From: an uncultured Saprospiraceae bacterium
Lineage (GTDB): Bacteria; Bacteroidota; Bacteroidia; Chitinophagales; Saprospiraceae
Assembly (NCBI GenBank): GCA_943788055.1
Contig: CALSOU010000009.1
Coordinates: 268,848-332,847 of the forward strand
Reading direction: 5' to 3'
Length of the DNA: 64,000 nucleotides
Shown here piece after piece: positions 54,901 to 63,520 of this stretch. The first letter of the stretch is position 1. Each line of letters starts with the position of its first letter. A model generated the notes under the pieces. That model was not told the origin of the DNA, did not search any database, and saw nothing but the letters and a program-made list of their open reading frames with translations. A program made the position numbers and the translations under genes.

Positions 54901-55645
54901 CTGTTAATCTTGCTGCCAGACGAGTTTTTGCGTTCTTATTAAGAGTTAGTTCGCCTTCAATATTATGGACTTCGATTCCTGAGATATCGGTTCTTGTAGA
55001 CTGATCAATAATTTTCAACTCGCCATCTGTTTCGACATTCTCTGGTAGCAATACTGAGCTAGCATTTGTCATAAAAACTAGATCCACTTCATCAGGCATA
55101 TTCATTGTTTCAAAAACTCGTTCGAAAACAAGATTGCCATCACGATTGATAACATCTGGCTTTTCTGTTACTTGAAATGATTTCCCATCAACTGTGAAAT
55201 CATAGGTCATATATGCATGATCTACATCTGTAAATCGATGTCCGCGATATTGAAAATCAAATTCGACTTCTTGACCGTTTCTAATAAGCTTCCATGGCTT
55301 ATCGTACTTGTTGACAAAATATGCATCACCAAAAGAGATAGGTTGGGGGCCATGCGCTGCATTGTAAACGGCTCCTTCAAAGAGCACATCTCCTTTCCAA
55401 ACCTTATATAGTGAACCATTCTGCGTCGAATAAGAAGCATATAGATCATTATCTATTGCCCATGTGATCATCCGAGGTCTATTGTCCATCACTGATCGAA
55501 AAACCCATGGATTGTAAGGTCTAATGGATTCCTTTATCTTCGTAGGAATATCAGTTGTTTCATCTGAATCATTTGTGCAAGAATTCACGACAAAAATACT
55601 TGATACAATTAGTAAGCATAAGATTAACTTGTTCAATAACTTCAT
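51944..55645 (-). CDS. Giant lipoprotein: cytochrome c, PA14, beta-propeller and DUF1080 domains
   Basis: A 1233-residue surface or periplasmic lipoprotein (lipobox VVNSC, Cys23). After an N-terminal domain of about 250 residues comes a class I cytochrome c (heme site CKSCH near residue 281, axial Met in GQVPMSAHPE near 328). A PA14-type carbohydrate-binding module (about 400-510; FRMWSDDGSKLYIDDELVVDN) follows. Next is a sorbosone-dehydrogenase-like beta-propeller (about 545-890; LDVLEDGRVILSTWDPEGAVY, FGFGLAEKDDYLYATLAIG). A C-terminal 3-keto-disaccharide hydrolase/DUF1080 domain ends it (about 1023-1233; WKLLFNGENTDGIRNY, ISNCGNSGIIYNV). The combination suggests oxidation and cleavage of external sugars; the MFS permease follows 34 bases later. 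Confidence 0.9.
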   Translation of the reverse strand: MKLLNKLILCLLIVSSIFVVNSCTNDSDETTDIPTKIKESIRPYNPWVFRSVMDNRPRMITWAIDNDLYASYSTQNGSLYKVWKGDVLFEGAVYNAAHGPQPISFGDAYFVNKYDKPWKLIRNGQEVEFDFQYRGHRFTDVDHAYMTYDFTVDGKSFQVTEKPDVINRDGNLVFERVFETMNMPDEVDLVFMTNASSVLLPENVETDGELKIIDQSTRTDISGIEVHNIEGELTLNKNAKTRLAARLTDKALIENPNNALISLEEMKDNEGKNLIGKNDCKSCHNTYVKTIGPSYNAIAEKYATSDNNVMYLVNKIRNGGSGIWGQVPMSAHPELSKEDSEVMVRYILSLDQEDERAAVKTEIALSDYLPALTDADESPIPGGLVKIYDIPKNTNKMPDFTTMKPKMGGVMAEFGNLGNAEFEGVDVFFGMTVEGYLSIEEDEEITFRMWSDDGSKLYIDDELVVDNDGNHGTEYKEKNVGLKKGMHKFLIEYYQGVGGSFLSFNWKPKSAEAWAVVPSSIISHDADSHSTIKGLVLPMSALTQIPGDGRAVMGAHPSFAINSLRPETFLPKVGGLDVLEDGRVILSTWDPEGAVYIVDHQNAEKPEDITCKKIAAGLAEPLGLQVVGGDIYVMQKQEMTQLIDHDGDEIIDEYRVLTNDWKVSANFHEFGFGLAEKDDYLYATLAIGIMPGGASAKNQPSDRGKAIKVNRKTGELEFLAHGFRTPNGVGVGYNDDIFVADNQGDWLPASKILHVTKDAFFNSRAVDFEGTKNLDVKPPVVWLPQDEVGNSPSTPLKLNVGPYKNQMIHGEVTHGGLKRVFVEEVDGELQGALFRFTQGFEAGVNRIAWADDETLIVGGIGNPGNWQQTGTNWYGLQSFEYTGESVFEMLAVRAKTNGIEVEFTEALDLDDGWDSASYSVQQYYYKPTAEYGGPKLDLRDLKVVSANVSDDRKRVFLELDGMKEGHVLHLTLLDHFVSSKNRGFWSTESWYTMNKIPQNNLGAVKEAPSKTGDNTLSNSEKAAGWKLLFNGENTDGIRNYKKQTLGSSWKVEDGILFLDSQKKDDGGWQAADGGDIIITDKAYEDFELKLEWKISNCGNSGIIYNVVESDEHDYVWQTGPEMQILDNTCHPDTKYPTHRAGDLYDMIETKYVTVKPAGEWNQIRLVSNNGVIEHWQNGHMVVRYDNTSDEWVEMIKNSKFKDMPAFGKSSSGFVTLQDHGDPVFFKNIKIREL

Positions 55646-55963
55646 ATAGATAAGCTGTTTTAGCTGGGTCTACGCCCAAAATAGTACACAATTCTACTGA
55701 GCTTTTAGATCAGATTCGATCGTTTTGATCTTAGGATTGTCAACGATATGGCAAGATAATAAAATTCAGAATAATAGTATTTATCTAGAGATACTCCTAT
55801 TAGTACATTTTGAGTCACATTAATTACCGTCCTAATTATTTCCATATAACTCAAAAAACGATCGATTACCCCAACAAACAAAAAAAGGCCATCTCGTATT
55901 GAGACAGCCTAATTTCTTTAGTATCTTTTTGCGCTTTAATGCTGTAATATGTCTTATGACATC
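55646..55963. other. Intergenic region before the giant lipoprotein gene
   Basis: 318 bases containing the lipoprotein promoter (not identified) and, at its right side, the terminator hairpin of the response regulator gene. No coding signal. Confidence 0.5.
55886..55910 (-). terminator. Terminator of the second response regulator
   Basis: AGGC-CA-TCTC pairs with GAGA-CA-GCCT with a small internal mismatch. On the minus strand a T7 run follows at once. It begins 54 bases past the regulator stop. Confidence 0.65.
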
Positions 55964-56677
55964 TTATTCGCTTACTACTCGTTTATCAATCAAACGAAAT
56001 CCACTTCCATGGATATTTACGATTTCTAAATGATCATCGATACTTAGGTATTTTCTAAGTTTAGTTACAAAAACATCCATACTACGAGCAGTGAAATAGT
56101 TATCGTCACCCCAGATTTTCGTCAGTGCCTCAGAACGTGATAGAACTTCGTTTTGGTTCAAAGCGAATAAACGAAGTAACTGCGCTTCTTTTGGTGACAG
56201 CTTCTCTTTTTTACCTTCGCTATGCACTAAGATTCTCAATGGAAAATTGAATTCAAAATCTCCGATCGTAAAGTCTGTTTTAGCATCGTCCTCTTCATCC
56301 TCTTTCAATGATCTTCTCAAGATCGCTTGTACACGAAGTAACAATTCTTCAGAATTGAAAGGCTTAGTAATATAATCGTCGGCACCAATTTTAAAACCAT
56401 CAAGAATGTCTTGTTTCAAAGTCTTAGCAGTCAAGAAAATGATAGGAGTTTGTTTGTCTTTTTCACGTATTTCTTTCGCTAATGTAAAACCATCTTTCTT
56501 TGGCATCATCACATCAAAAATACACATGTCATAACCGCCTTTATCAAATTTTAAAGCTCCTGCCTCGCCATCTGTTGCCAAATCTACTTCATATTCGTGC
56601 ATTTCAAGATAAGATCTTAAAACATCACCAAAATTTCGGTCATCTTCTACTAATAAGATTTTTGTAGCCATTTCCAT
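55964..56677 (-). CDS. OmpR/PhoB-type response regulator (second system)
   Basis: A 237-residue regulator. The receiver shows ILLVEDDRNFGD, phospho-Asp in DMCIFDVMMPKKDGF and Lys in DDYITKPFNSEELL. The winged-helix domain has LSPKEAQLLRLFALNQNEVLSR and SMDVFVTKLRKYLSIDDHLEIVNIHGSGFRLID. The latter matches the regulator at 16311-17009 almost motif for motif, so the two are paralogs. Its kinase is encoded 160 bases upstream, an unusually long gap for such a pair, so the regulator may have its own promoter. A second Met two codons in is an alternative start. Confidence 0.94.
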   Translation of the reverse strand: MEMATKILLVEDDRNFGDVLRSYLEMHEYEVDLATDGEAGALKFDKGGYDMCIFDVMMPKKDGFTLAKEIREKDKQTPIIFLTAKTLKQDILDGFKIGADDYITKPFNSEELLLRVQAILRRSLKEDEEDDAKTDFTIGDFEFNFPLRILVHSEGKKEKLSPKEAQLLRLFALNQNEVLSRSEALTKIWGDDNYFTARSMDVFVTKLRKYLSIDDHLEIVNIHGSGFRLIDKRVVSE

Positions 56678-56837
56678 ATTAAATATACGTAGTTTAATAT
56701 ATAGACGATCTATAGTTTTTAAACCACACGTTAAACAAAATAATTTTGCCTCAAAGGCATAGAAAATTGATTAGTAGCAATCACTCAAAATCAAACTTCT
56801 ATCAAATATATATTTCAAAATCTATGAATCAGTAATT

Positions 56838-58274
56838 CTAATTCTCTTTATATTTTAAAGGTAAAATTACAGTAAATGTACTTCCTTTTCCTAGTTCACT
56901 GTCAACTTTGATCTCTCCTTTATGAGCATCAACCATCGCTTTTACGTAGCTCAACCCCAAACCAAATCCTTTGACATCATGCAGATTACCTGTATGAACT
57001 CTAAAGAACTTGTCAAAAATATACTTTTTCGATTCGGGAGAAATTCCGATACCATTATCACAAACTAAAATTCTCACGTTATCTCGAACAATTTCAGCTT
57101 TCACAAAAATTTCAGCTTTCTCAGGTGTATACTTGATCGCATTGTCAAGTAAATTATGGACAATACTTGTCAAATGGGTATGGTCAGCTTCAATGGTCTG
57201 ATCTTCCAACTTTGATTCAACTTTAACAGTTCCTCTTCCCTGCAGCTTCAAATTAGCATGATCAACCGCTTGCTCAATAACTGAATTCAAATCAACATCT
57301 GAAATCTTGAGTTCAAAATCTTTCTTCTCTATAGTTGCCATCTGTAATACCTTTTCCACTTGAGCAAGCATCCTTTGATTTTCTTGCTTTATAATGTTGG
57401 TAAATCGCATGACCTTTTCAGGATTCTTAGTTATTATTGGATTATTTATAGAGTCCGATGCTAGTGAAATCGTTGCAATAGGCGTTTTGAATTCGTGCGT
57501 CATATTGTTAATGAAGTCGGTCTTCATTTCTGAAACTTTCTTCTGCCGGAATATCACAAAGACAACATAATTGAAGCAAAATAAAATTAAACTTGTAAAA
57601 AGAATTGACCCTACTAGCCAAGGCAATACCGAGGACCAAACGAAACCTCTTTTGTTGATAAAGTAGAGCGCCAAAAACCCCGGAGAACTGTACTCTGTGC
57701 TAAACAACTGTATTTTGTACTCAGATTTATCGAGATTTCTTTGCATGCCCAAATCAGTCGCTTGCTCGGTAGCGCCAAAATCAACAGCATAGTTCTCATT
57801 CAGTATAAAATAATCTTTCGACTCATTATTGAATACTCCATATTCATATTCAAGTTCTATCCCTTGATCCTTAAATGCGTTGTCTAGCAAAACTGACACA
57901 ACAGCTGGTTGTAATTCAAATAATAAATCCTGAACATTCAGCATCTTTGAAATTGAACTAATCTCATAGATTATTCGATTTCGATTGTAATTATCACTTT
58001 TGGAAAGTACTGATTCAAATTTCTTATGTAAAAATGACTTATTCTTATCGCCGCGTTTAAGATTCTCTGAAAACAGCGAACTCGAACCTAGTTGTTCCTC
58101 TGCATTTTCGTTAATCTGATTTTTAACTTCGTTAAGGGCCATATAAACCTTATCATCGAAGTTTTTCTCATTAAGATTAACAAACCACTTAATCCAGTAT
58201 AGTTGAATAAAGATGATACCAACGCAAGCGAGGCTCATGAGAATGATTATCATCCATATCGATCGTTTATTCAT
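56838..58274 (-). CDS. Sensor histidine kinase (second system)
   Basis: A 478-residue membrane kinase. Transmembrane segments are near residues 8-28 (IIILMSLACVGIIFIQLYWI) and 218-240 (LVGSILFTSLILFCFNYVVFVIF), with a periplasmic domain of about 185 residues between them. The phospho-His is in NNMTHEFKTPIATISLASDS. ATPase motifs are LLDNAIKYTP, VCDNGIGISPES and GFGLGLSYVKA. It is paralogous to the kinase at 17016-18299, with a different, longer sensor domain, so the signals probably differ. No HAMP or PAS domain is evident. Confidence 0.94.
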   Translation of the reverse strand: MNKRSIWMIIILMSLACVGIIFIQLYWIKWFVNLNEKNFDDKVYMALNEVKNQINENAEEQLGSSSLFSENLKRGDKNKSFLHKKFESVLSKSDNYNRNRIIYEISSISKMLNVQDLLFELQPAVVSVLLDNAFKDQGIELEYEYGVFNNESKDYFILNENYAVDFGATEQATDLGMQRNLDKSEYKIQLFSTEYSSPGFLALYFINKRGFVWSSVLPWLVGSILFTSLILFCFNYVVFVIFRQKKVSEMKTDFINNMTHEFKTPIATISLASDSINNPIITKNPEKVMRFTNIIKQENQRMLAQVEKVLQMATIEKKDFELKISDVDLNSVIEQAVDHANLKLQGRGTVKVESKLEDQTIEADHTHLTSIVHNLLDNAIKYTPEKAEIFVKAEIVRDNVRILVCDNGIGISPESKKYIFDKFFRVHTGNLHDVKGFGLGLSYVKAMVDAHKGEIKVDSELGKGSTFTVILPLKYKEN

Positions 58275-58432
58275 AAAATTCTAAGCTACAAATGCTATAA
58301 CATACATCTCAATCAGAAAATTGTCATATTTCCTTATGTTCAACATCCCGAAGATGAAGATAGTTAATTGAAAAGACTTGCTCACAAGCTGTTGCTTATT
58401 TAAAGTCAATTTATGTCAATAACTTAGTACAA

Positions 58433-59197
58433 TTAGTATCGCAAGGTCCAGAATGGATTACGTTTACTCTTGAAGCTGTCTTCGATAAACTTTTTGGAAA
58501 TTTCATTAAATTTAACTCTATCAATTTTCTTACCGCTGATCTTTTTTGGAATCGGAAGGTCAATTTCAGTTTGATTTATTTTAACTTCTGTTGCCGTAAT
58601 TACTGTTGCTCCATCGTTAATATCGATTTCTAAAATCATACCCGGCAAGCCATAAAACCCTTCAGGGCCGCCTTGAACTGGTATCGCATCTGTAAACCAA
58701 GCATGAATAGTCTGATCTTTTACATCATCTGTTGTTTCTGCTTTCATACAGAGATAACCCCCAACCTCTTTAATTTCATTTAGAATTTTCCACTTGTAAG
58801 TTGGCAAGCCTTCAATCACATACTTTTTTCCTAGGGTTTCTACAATATCCTCGGATTTCTTCGACTTATAGTCGCGAATGAGTGTATACTCTTCTTGACT
58901 TCTTGACCAGCCAGTTGATTCTCCTTCTTTTTCGACCCGTTGATAGACGGATTTGTCACCTATAAAATACAATTCATAGGGAGTAGGTCGTCCCTGATTT
59001 TTTCCCCATGTAAGTTGGTTTCTTTCTATATCTTCCGTTGTCATCCAAGGTAATTCAGACATGATCTTGATCCAGTATGATTTTCGATCATATTTAATAA
59101 TACCACTTGTGTTCTGTGCATATAAGCCCAAAACAAAAACAACAAGTACTGAACTAATCACCAATCTCTTCATTCCTTGGCTAAATATCATTTTCAT
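58433..59197 (-). CDS. GLPGLI family exported protein
   Basis: A 254-residue protein with a signal peptide ending VLGLYAQ; a start at the second Met (59173) would give a more usual signal. The naming motif is seen as GFYGLPGMILEIDIND near residue 185. The body (YLCMKAETTDD, TIHAWFTDAIPVQGGPEGF) is typical. Members occur only in Bacteroidota and are usually encoded beside an outer-membrane TonB-type receptor, as here: the receptor gene ends 140 bases upstream. The function is unproven; roles in metal or peptide handling have been suggested. Confidence 0.9.
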   Translation of the reverse strand: MKMIFSQGMKRLVISSVLVVFVLGLYAQNTSGIIKYDRKSYWIKIMSELPWMTTEDIERNQLTWGKNQGRPTPYELYFIGDKSVYQRVEKEGESTGWSRSQEEYTLIRDYKSKKSEDIVETLGKKYVIEGLPTYKWKILNEIKEVGGYLCMKAETTDDVKDQTIHAWFTDAIPVQGGPEGFYGLPGMILEIDINDGATVITATEVKINQTEIDLPIPKKISGKKIDRVKFNEISKKFIEDSFKSKRNPFWTLRY

Positions 59198-59290
59198 TAT
59201 GTTTTCCTTTTATTGCAGCTTTAAACTTGCTATTGTATTAACGATTTCGCTAGACAGACTACTACAGTTTAACGAATCGGTAACGTCTTT

Positions 59291-59331
59291 TGGGCCTCCG
59301 AGCCCATGATACTTTTTGGTCGAACAAAAAG
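59291..59331. repeat. Double hairpin between receptor and GLPGLI genes
   Basis: TGGGC/GCCCA (59291-59306) is followed by CTTTTTG/CAAAAAG around GTCGAA (59312-59331). The second hairpin resembles the palindromes at 28287-28315 and 28484-28509 in its T-run/A-run arms. It could end the receptor transcript on the minus strand, with partial read-through to the GLPGLI gene. Confidence 0.55.
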
Positions 59332-59337
59332 ACTAAT

Positions 59338-62169
59338 CTAGTGCCAACGACCACCTTTATCCAAACCGGTCTTCAAACCTTTAATATTGTAAGAAAGACT
59401 TACCATAACATATCTACCCAGCGCATTGGTTCTAGACTCCTGAACACTGTTACCCGAAGCAAACTGTGATACATTTCGATTCTGGTTGAAGGCATCATAC
59501 AAAGAAAGTCTCACTTCGAGCTTGTTACCCGGTAAGAACTGTTTGTATACTGAAGCGTTCAGAATAGGTATCTGCTGGCTTACGCCAAAACGATCATTAT
59601 TGAAAGTTCGATAGTCGAATGATGTATTAATGAACGTTTTCCACCGAAGCTCTGCGTCGCATGAGATAGAATAACTGTTATTAGTATTTACTTGATCTTG
59701 GGAAGTATTAATTTCATAACGCGTGTCAACAATGTTCCAGTTTCCACTAGCAAATAATGATACCTTCTTGTTTGGCGTAAAGGTGATATTCGCTGAAGGA
59801 TAATATCCCATAGATCTAGTTTTATTCACGAAGTCGTTGACTATCGCATAACTGTTTCCTATAGTTGTACTCATATTGGTTGAGGCCTTCAACTTTCCTT
59901 TTATAATCGGAAAACTAAAATCTCCTCTTATATCCCATCGATTCCCGCCTTCGAAGTTCACAGGTGTACTAAACGTAATCAGATTTCTATCCACTTGCTC
60001 CTTTGTAATAATATTGTTCTCATAATAGGTATATCCACCTCTTATACCTAATCGAATTTGTGAAATCGCATAGTAGGTTCTCAATCGGGCGTTAGCACTG
60101 TGAGCGAGCTCCGGAGTCAATTCAGGATTTCCCTCAAATACAAAAAGTGGATTACTATTATTTACGATAGGTTGTAAATTCTCGATACCAGGTTCTGTTG
60201 CATCAAGTCTATAGCCAAAATTCATATATGTTCCTCGCTTCGGAGAAAAATTAAAATCAAAATAAGGCAACCAATTTCGGAATTGTCGATCTACTTCACC
60301 GTTGATAGGATCTTGACCCGTTCCCGTGTAAAAACCAAGAAGGTCAAACTGCTGATAAGCAGCACCCACGCTTATGTTCATTCCTTTGTCAGAATATCGA
60401 AGTGATGTACCAACTCGATTCAACTGTATAGTATTCTCATAATTTCTACTCAAGAAATCATTCCTTATAAAAATATCGTCTTCAAGTTCATTTACTTCGC
60501 GATCACCAGATTCAACTCTATTACTATAATTGTAAAAAACTCTTGAAAAAAGAACTTTACTGAGAGGTTCAACAAAAATTGCGTTCACTTTAAAAAGCGT
60601 TTTATCTTCATTGTCTTCATTCAATCGAATAATTGACGCAGTACTGTCAATCGTGGTGCCTCCCGTGTAAAACTGCTGAGCTTGATTCTGATCTTCGTCC
60701 TTATCCAATTCAGTAGTCAGATATGAAACATTCGCTCCAAACCTTCTACCCGCTTTCTGAAATTTCTTTCTAAAAAATACGCCTCCATTCAATAAGTACC
60801 CATGTGTCTGTCTTAGGTTTTCAAATTCCGAATCGCTTGTTAATTCTCCATCACGCGAAAGGCTTACACTATTGTTAGTCTCATTAATTTCATCAATATA
60901 CGCGCCTTTAAATTCAATTTTAAAACTGTGTAGAGAATCGATTTCTTGGTCTAAGGTAATCTCTCCACGATGTCCACCTGAAAAATCCATATTCACATTT
61001 TCAGAAGCATTTGAGATAGTCGCAGTCGGTAAGAAATTCTGTCTTGTGGACTGAGTAAGCCTATCCAAAGCGACTTGATTATAATAATATATTGAAGACA
61101 ATTGCGTCTTTTTATGGTCGTAGTTGAAGTTGATACCCCCGTTATAGTTTTCAGGAAACCCACCTTGATTGCTGTTATTAAAGAAAACGCTTTGTATACT
61201 ATTTTCAATACTGTTACCACTACTACCTCCAAATCTAAAAAACCTCATTCCGCTTCCACCTCCGAAGCCATAATCTCCGTCATCATCGAAGTTAAAAGAA
61301 TTACTCCCCATAAAGTCTTGATAGTCGTCCCATGACAAACCGTTTCTTCCCGTATTGTTAGCAACACCTACAAGCGAAAACTGAATTTTCTCATTGAATC
61401 GGTTTATATTTCCTTTTAACTCGGCTCTAGATTCAGTTCCGATTCCCCCTGTGACTCGACCAAACATGCCTTTCTTGAATTCCTCTTTTAATTCGAGATT
61501 CATGGTTTTACTTTCTGCCATACCGGTTGACCCAGCAATCTTATCTTCCTCTGTTTTAGTGTCAAAAACCTGCACTTTGGAAATTCCTTCTGCAGGCAAA
61601 TTCTTAGTGGCTGCTTTTGGATCAGATCCAAAAAAAGACTTACCATCAACGGTAACTCTATCTACATCCAAGCCATCAGCTTGAATACCTCCATCTTGGT
61701 CAATCTCGATACCAGGAAGCCTGCGCAAGAGTTCTTCCACAGATGACCCTTCTGGCACTTGGAAGGTAGATGCGTCATATTCGATTGTATCTCCACGCAT
61801 CTTAATCGGCGCTTTCGCTGCCTTGATGACAACTTCCATAAGCTCTGCTGCCAATTCAGGCATTTTGATGATACCTAGATCAATATTCTTGCCATCCGAA
61901 CTTGCATCAACCGTCCTAGGAATATACGCGATGTAGGTTGTTTTTACTAGATATTCACCAGCAGGAATTTTTCTGAAAACAAAACTACCATCTAACTCAG
62001 ATCTTGTAAATTCTACTAAAGTCGAATCCGACTTTGTCATCAATAAAACTGTTGAGGAAATAAGTGGATTACTCAATGTATCTTCCACAGTTCCCCTAAT
62101 ATTGAAGTTTGATTGTGCAGAAATAGAACTACATAGAAGTAGTAATAATAAAAATTGAAGTGCTTTCAT
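59338..62169 (-). CDS. TonB-dependent-type outer-membrane beta-barrel receptor
   Basis: A 943-residue outer-membrane receptor. A signal peptide (LLLLLLCSSISAQ) precedes a carboxypeptidase-regulatory-like domain (about 22-105; FNIRGTVEDTLSNPLISSTVLL) and a plug (about 120-225; VPEGSSVEELLRRLPGIEIDQDGG, VDRVTVDGKSFFGSDPKAAT). The rest is a large barrel (OMP_b-brl_3 family) with many aromatic strand ends and a Gly/Asp/Phe-rich loop near residues 295-315 (DDDGDYGFGGGSGMRFF). There is no clear TonB box at the N-terminus, as in many of this family. It pairs with the downstream GLPGLI gene. The substrate is unknown. Confidence 0.92.
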   Translation of the reverse strand: MKALQFLLLLLLCSSISAQSNFNIRGTVEDTLSNPLISSTVLLMTKSDSTLVEFTRSELDGSFVFRKIPAGEYLVKTTYIAYIPRTVDASSDGKNIDLGIIKMPELAAELMEVVIKAAKAPIKMRGDTIEYDASTFQVPEGSSVEELLRRLPGIEIDQDGGIQADGLDVDRVTVDGKSFFGSDPKAATKNLPAEGISKVQVFDTKTEEDKIAGSTGMAESKTMNLELKEEFKKGMFGRVTGGIGTESRAELKGNINRFNEKIQFSLVGVANNTGRNGLSWDDYQDFMGSNSFNFDDDGDYGFGGGSGMRFFRFGGSSGNSIENSIQSVFFNNSNQGGFPENYNGGINFNYDHKKTQLSSIYYYNQVALDRLTQSTRQNFLPTATISNASENVNMDFSGGHRGEITLDQEIDSLHSFKIEFKGAYIDEINETNNSVSLSRDGELTSDSEFENLRQTHGYLLNGGVFFRKKFQKAGRRFGANVSYLTTELDKDEDQNQAQQFYTGGTTIDSTASIIRLNEDNEDKTLFKVNAIFVEPLSKVLFSRVFYNYSNRVESGDREVNELEDDIFIRNDFLSRNYENTIQLNRVGTSLRYSDKGMNISVGAAYQQFDLLGFYTGTGQDPINGEVDRQFRNWLPYFDFNFSPKRGTYMNFGYRLDATEPGIENLQPIVNNSNPLFVFEGNPELTPELAHSANARLRTYYAISQIRLGIRGGYTYYENNIITKEQVDRNLITFSTPVNFEGGNRWDIRGDFSFPIIKGKLKASTNMSTTIGNSYAIVNDFVNKTRSMGYYPSANITFTPNKKVSLFASGNWNIVDTRYEINTSQDQVNTNNSYSISCDAELRWKTFINTSFDYRTFNNDRFGVSQQIPILNASVYKQFLPGNKLEVRLSLYDAFNQNRNVSQFASGNSVQESRTNALGRYVMVSLSYNIKGLKTGLDKGGRWH

Positions 62170-62286
62170 TTGAATTTTTTACAGGGATAGTGGTATCAAA
62201 ATTTTACAAAACTATGATGCAAGTTACACACTAAAAGCATGTGTACGTGTTAATGAATTACTAAAGTAGATAAAAATTCAATTTTA

Positions 62287-62601
62287 TCAGACTAAATTAT
62301 TCTGGCTGACCCAGCGTGATAGAAAATATATCTGCCATTGCTGAATAGGGTTTGTGCGATTGAGAATTGAATCAGGTTCACTCCACAGCAAATCAGGAAA
62401 AGCTGCTATACAAATATCTAAGGCCTCGGAAACATTTATAATACCGCTATTAATGAGTCGTTCTTCAGGTCTATCATAAGCTAGTTTATCCTTTCTTTCA
62501 ATAATTTTCTTTGGTAGGATCTCTCTGTAGTTTTCCACTAAAACTCCCTTGCCTTTCAATCCTTGCATCTTAACTTCTATCGCCAAATGATAGGCGTACA
62601 T
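62287..62601 (-). CDS. Small hypothetical protein, possibly a gene fragment
   Basis: A 104-residue frame that I do not recognise. Its composition is protein-like (KGVLVENYREILPKKIIERKD, PEERLINSGIINVSEALD, DLLWSEPDSILNRTNPIQQW) with several Trp. An in-frame TAG lies shortly before the ATG, and the codons between (LVCWD) continue in the same style, which would fit a truncated longer gene. No signal peptide or membrane segment. It stands alone between the TonB receptor and a frameshifted cupin gene. Confidence 0.4.
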   Translation of the reverse strand: MYAYHLAIEVKMQGLKGKGVLVENYREILPKKIIERKDKLAYDRPEERLINSGIINVSEALDICIAAFPDLLWSEPDSILNRTNPIQQWQIYFLSRWVSQNNLV

Positions 62602-62959
62602 ATCCCAACAAACCAGCTAATCACGTGCTAAATGGGCATATTTTCGCAATTATTACAGCTATCGAACTATTTCAAATAACAGAAGAGACGTCCTATAAAT
62701 TCACAGCTGACAATTGGATAAAATCCCTGTTACATCACTTGTCGGAATACCAATACAAGCAATATCTATTACATAATCTGAAGCAGATCAAGTTCAGTAA
62801 CATTGAATATCAAGGACTGTATGTGAGTCTTTTCAAACACCTTTGACCGATTGACTCAACATCCGATTTTCCACGAATTTTATCTTTTCTACAATGACAG
62901 TACAGACTAGGATGATTTGAATCGCTTCTACGGAATCGCAAAGTAATAGCTTTTCAATT
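62602..62959. other. Intergenic region between hypothetical and cupin genes
   Basis: 358 bases. A 73-codon plus-strand frame (62625-62846) exists but has no recognisable feature. No hairpin or repeat worth naming was found. Confidence 0.4.
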
Positions 62960-63323
62960 CTAGATCCAATGTTGCCTGTCTACCGTGCGTTCTGATTCAA
63001 TTACGCCAGTATGCTTCGTTTCTTTGGGTTCAAAAAGCATTACCCAAACTTCTTCTTTTGTTTCAGGAAGATGTTCAATGCCACGAGGAACAATCAAAAT
63101 TTCTCCAGGTTTCGTCTGAACGGTCTTATCACGAAAATGCATGATTAAAGTTCCCCTTAATAACCATGAATAATTCATCTTCATCTTCATGACTATGCCA
63201 CATGAATTTACCTTCAAGTTTAGCCAATTTCACATACTGACCATTTAATTCTCCGATGATTTTGGGAGTCCATTGATCCTCAAATAACTCAAACTTCTCT
63301 GCAAGATTTATTGACTGTATCAT
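62960..63323 (-). pseudogene. Small cupin-domain protein, frameshifted at a G4 tract
   Basis: A single-domain cupin of about 120 residues in two frames. The first gives SINLAEKFELFEDQWTPKII and the metal-binding motif FMWHSHEDEDELFMVIKG. The second gives TLIMHFRDKTVQTKPGEILIVPRGIEHLPE, holding the second cupin motif with its His. The frames join if one C is removed from the CCCC run at 63153-63156 (GGGG on the coding strand). If intact it would be a mononuclear-metal cupin such as those in small DUF-type mannose-isomerase-like proteins. It may be a pseudogene or a sequencing error. Confidence 0.82.
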
Positions 63324-63447
63324 AGTAGCTTTATTTATTTCCTAGAATTTTACTTGTTTGCATATCTACAAATGTTTGTATTCCATGCACACGTAAAAGT
63401 AGAACATCGATGATGTAACAAACTATTTCAAGCGTTGGAACATAAAA

Positions 63448-63483
63448 ATAGCTCATACTCGATATTAATCGTGTATGAGCTAT
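63448..63483 (-). terminator. Terminator of htpG
   Basis: ATAGCTCATACTCGAT pairs with ATCGTGTATGAGCTAT with one mismatch around ATTA. On the minus strand a T5 run follows. It starts 37 bases past the htpG stop. Confidence 0.78.
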
Positions 63484-63520
63484 ATCTGTACTGTAAAAAT
63501 ACTACAATGCCTATTTCATA

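Noticed and set aside
62625..62846. 73-codon plus-strand frame
   Set aside because: No motif, signal peptide or partner; AT-rich composition makes chance frames of this size likely.
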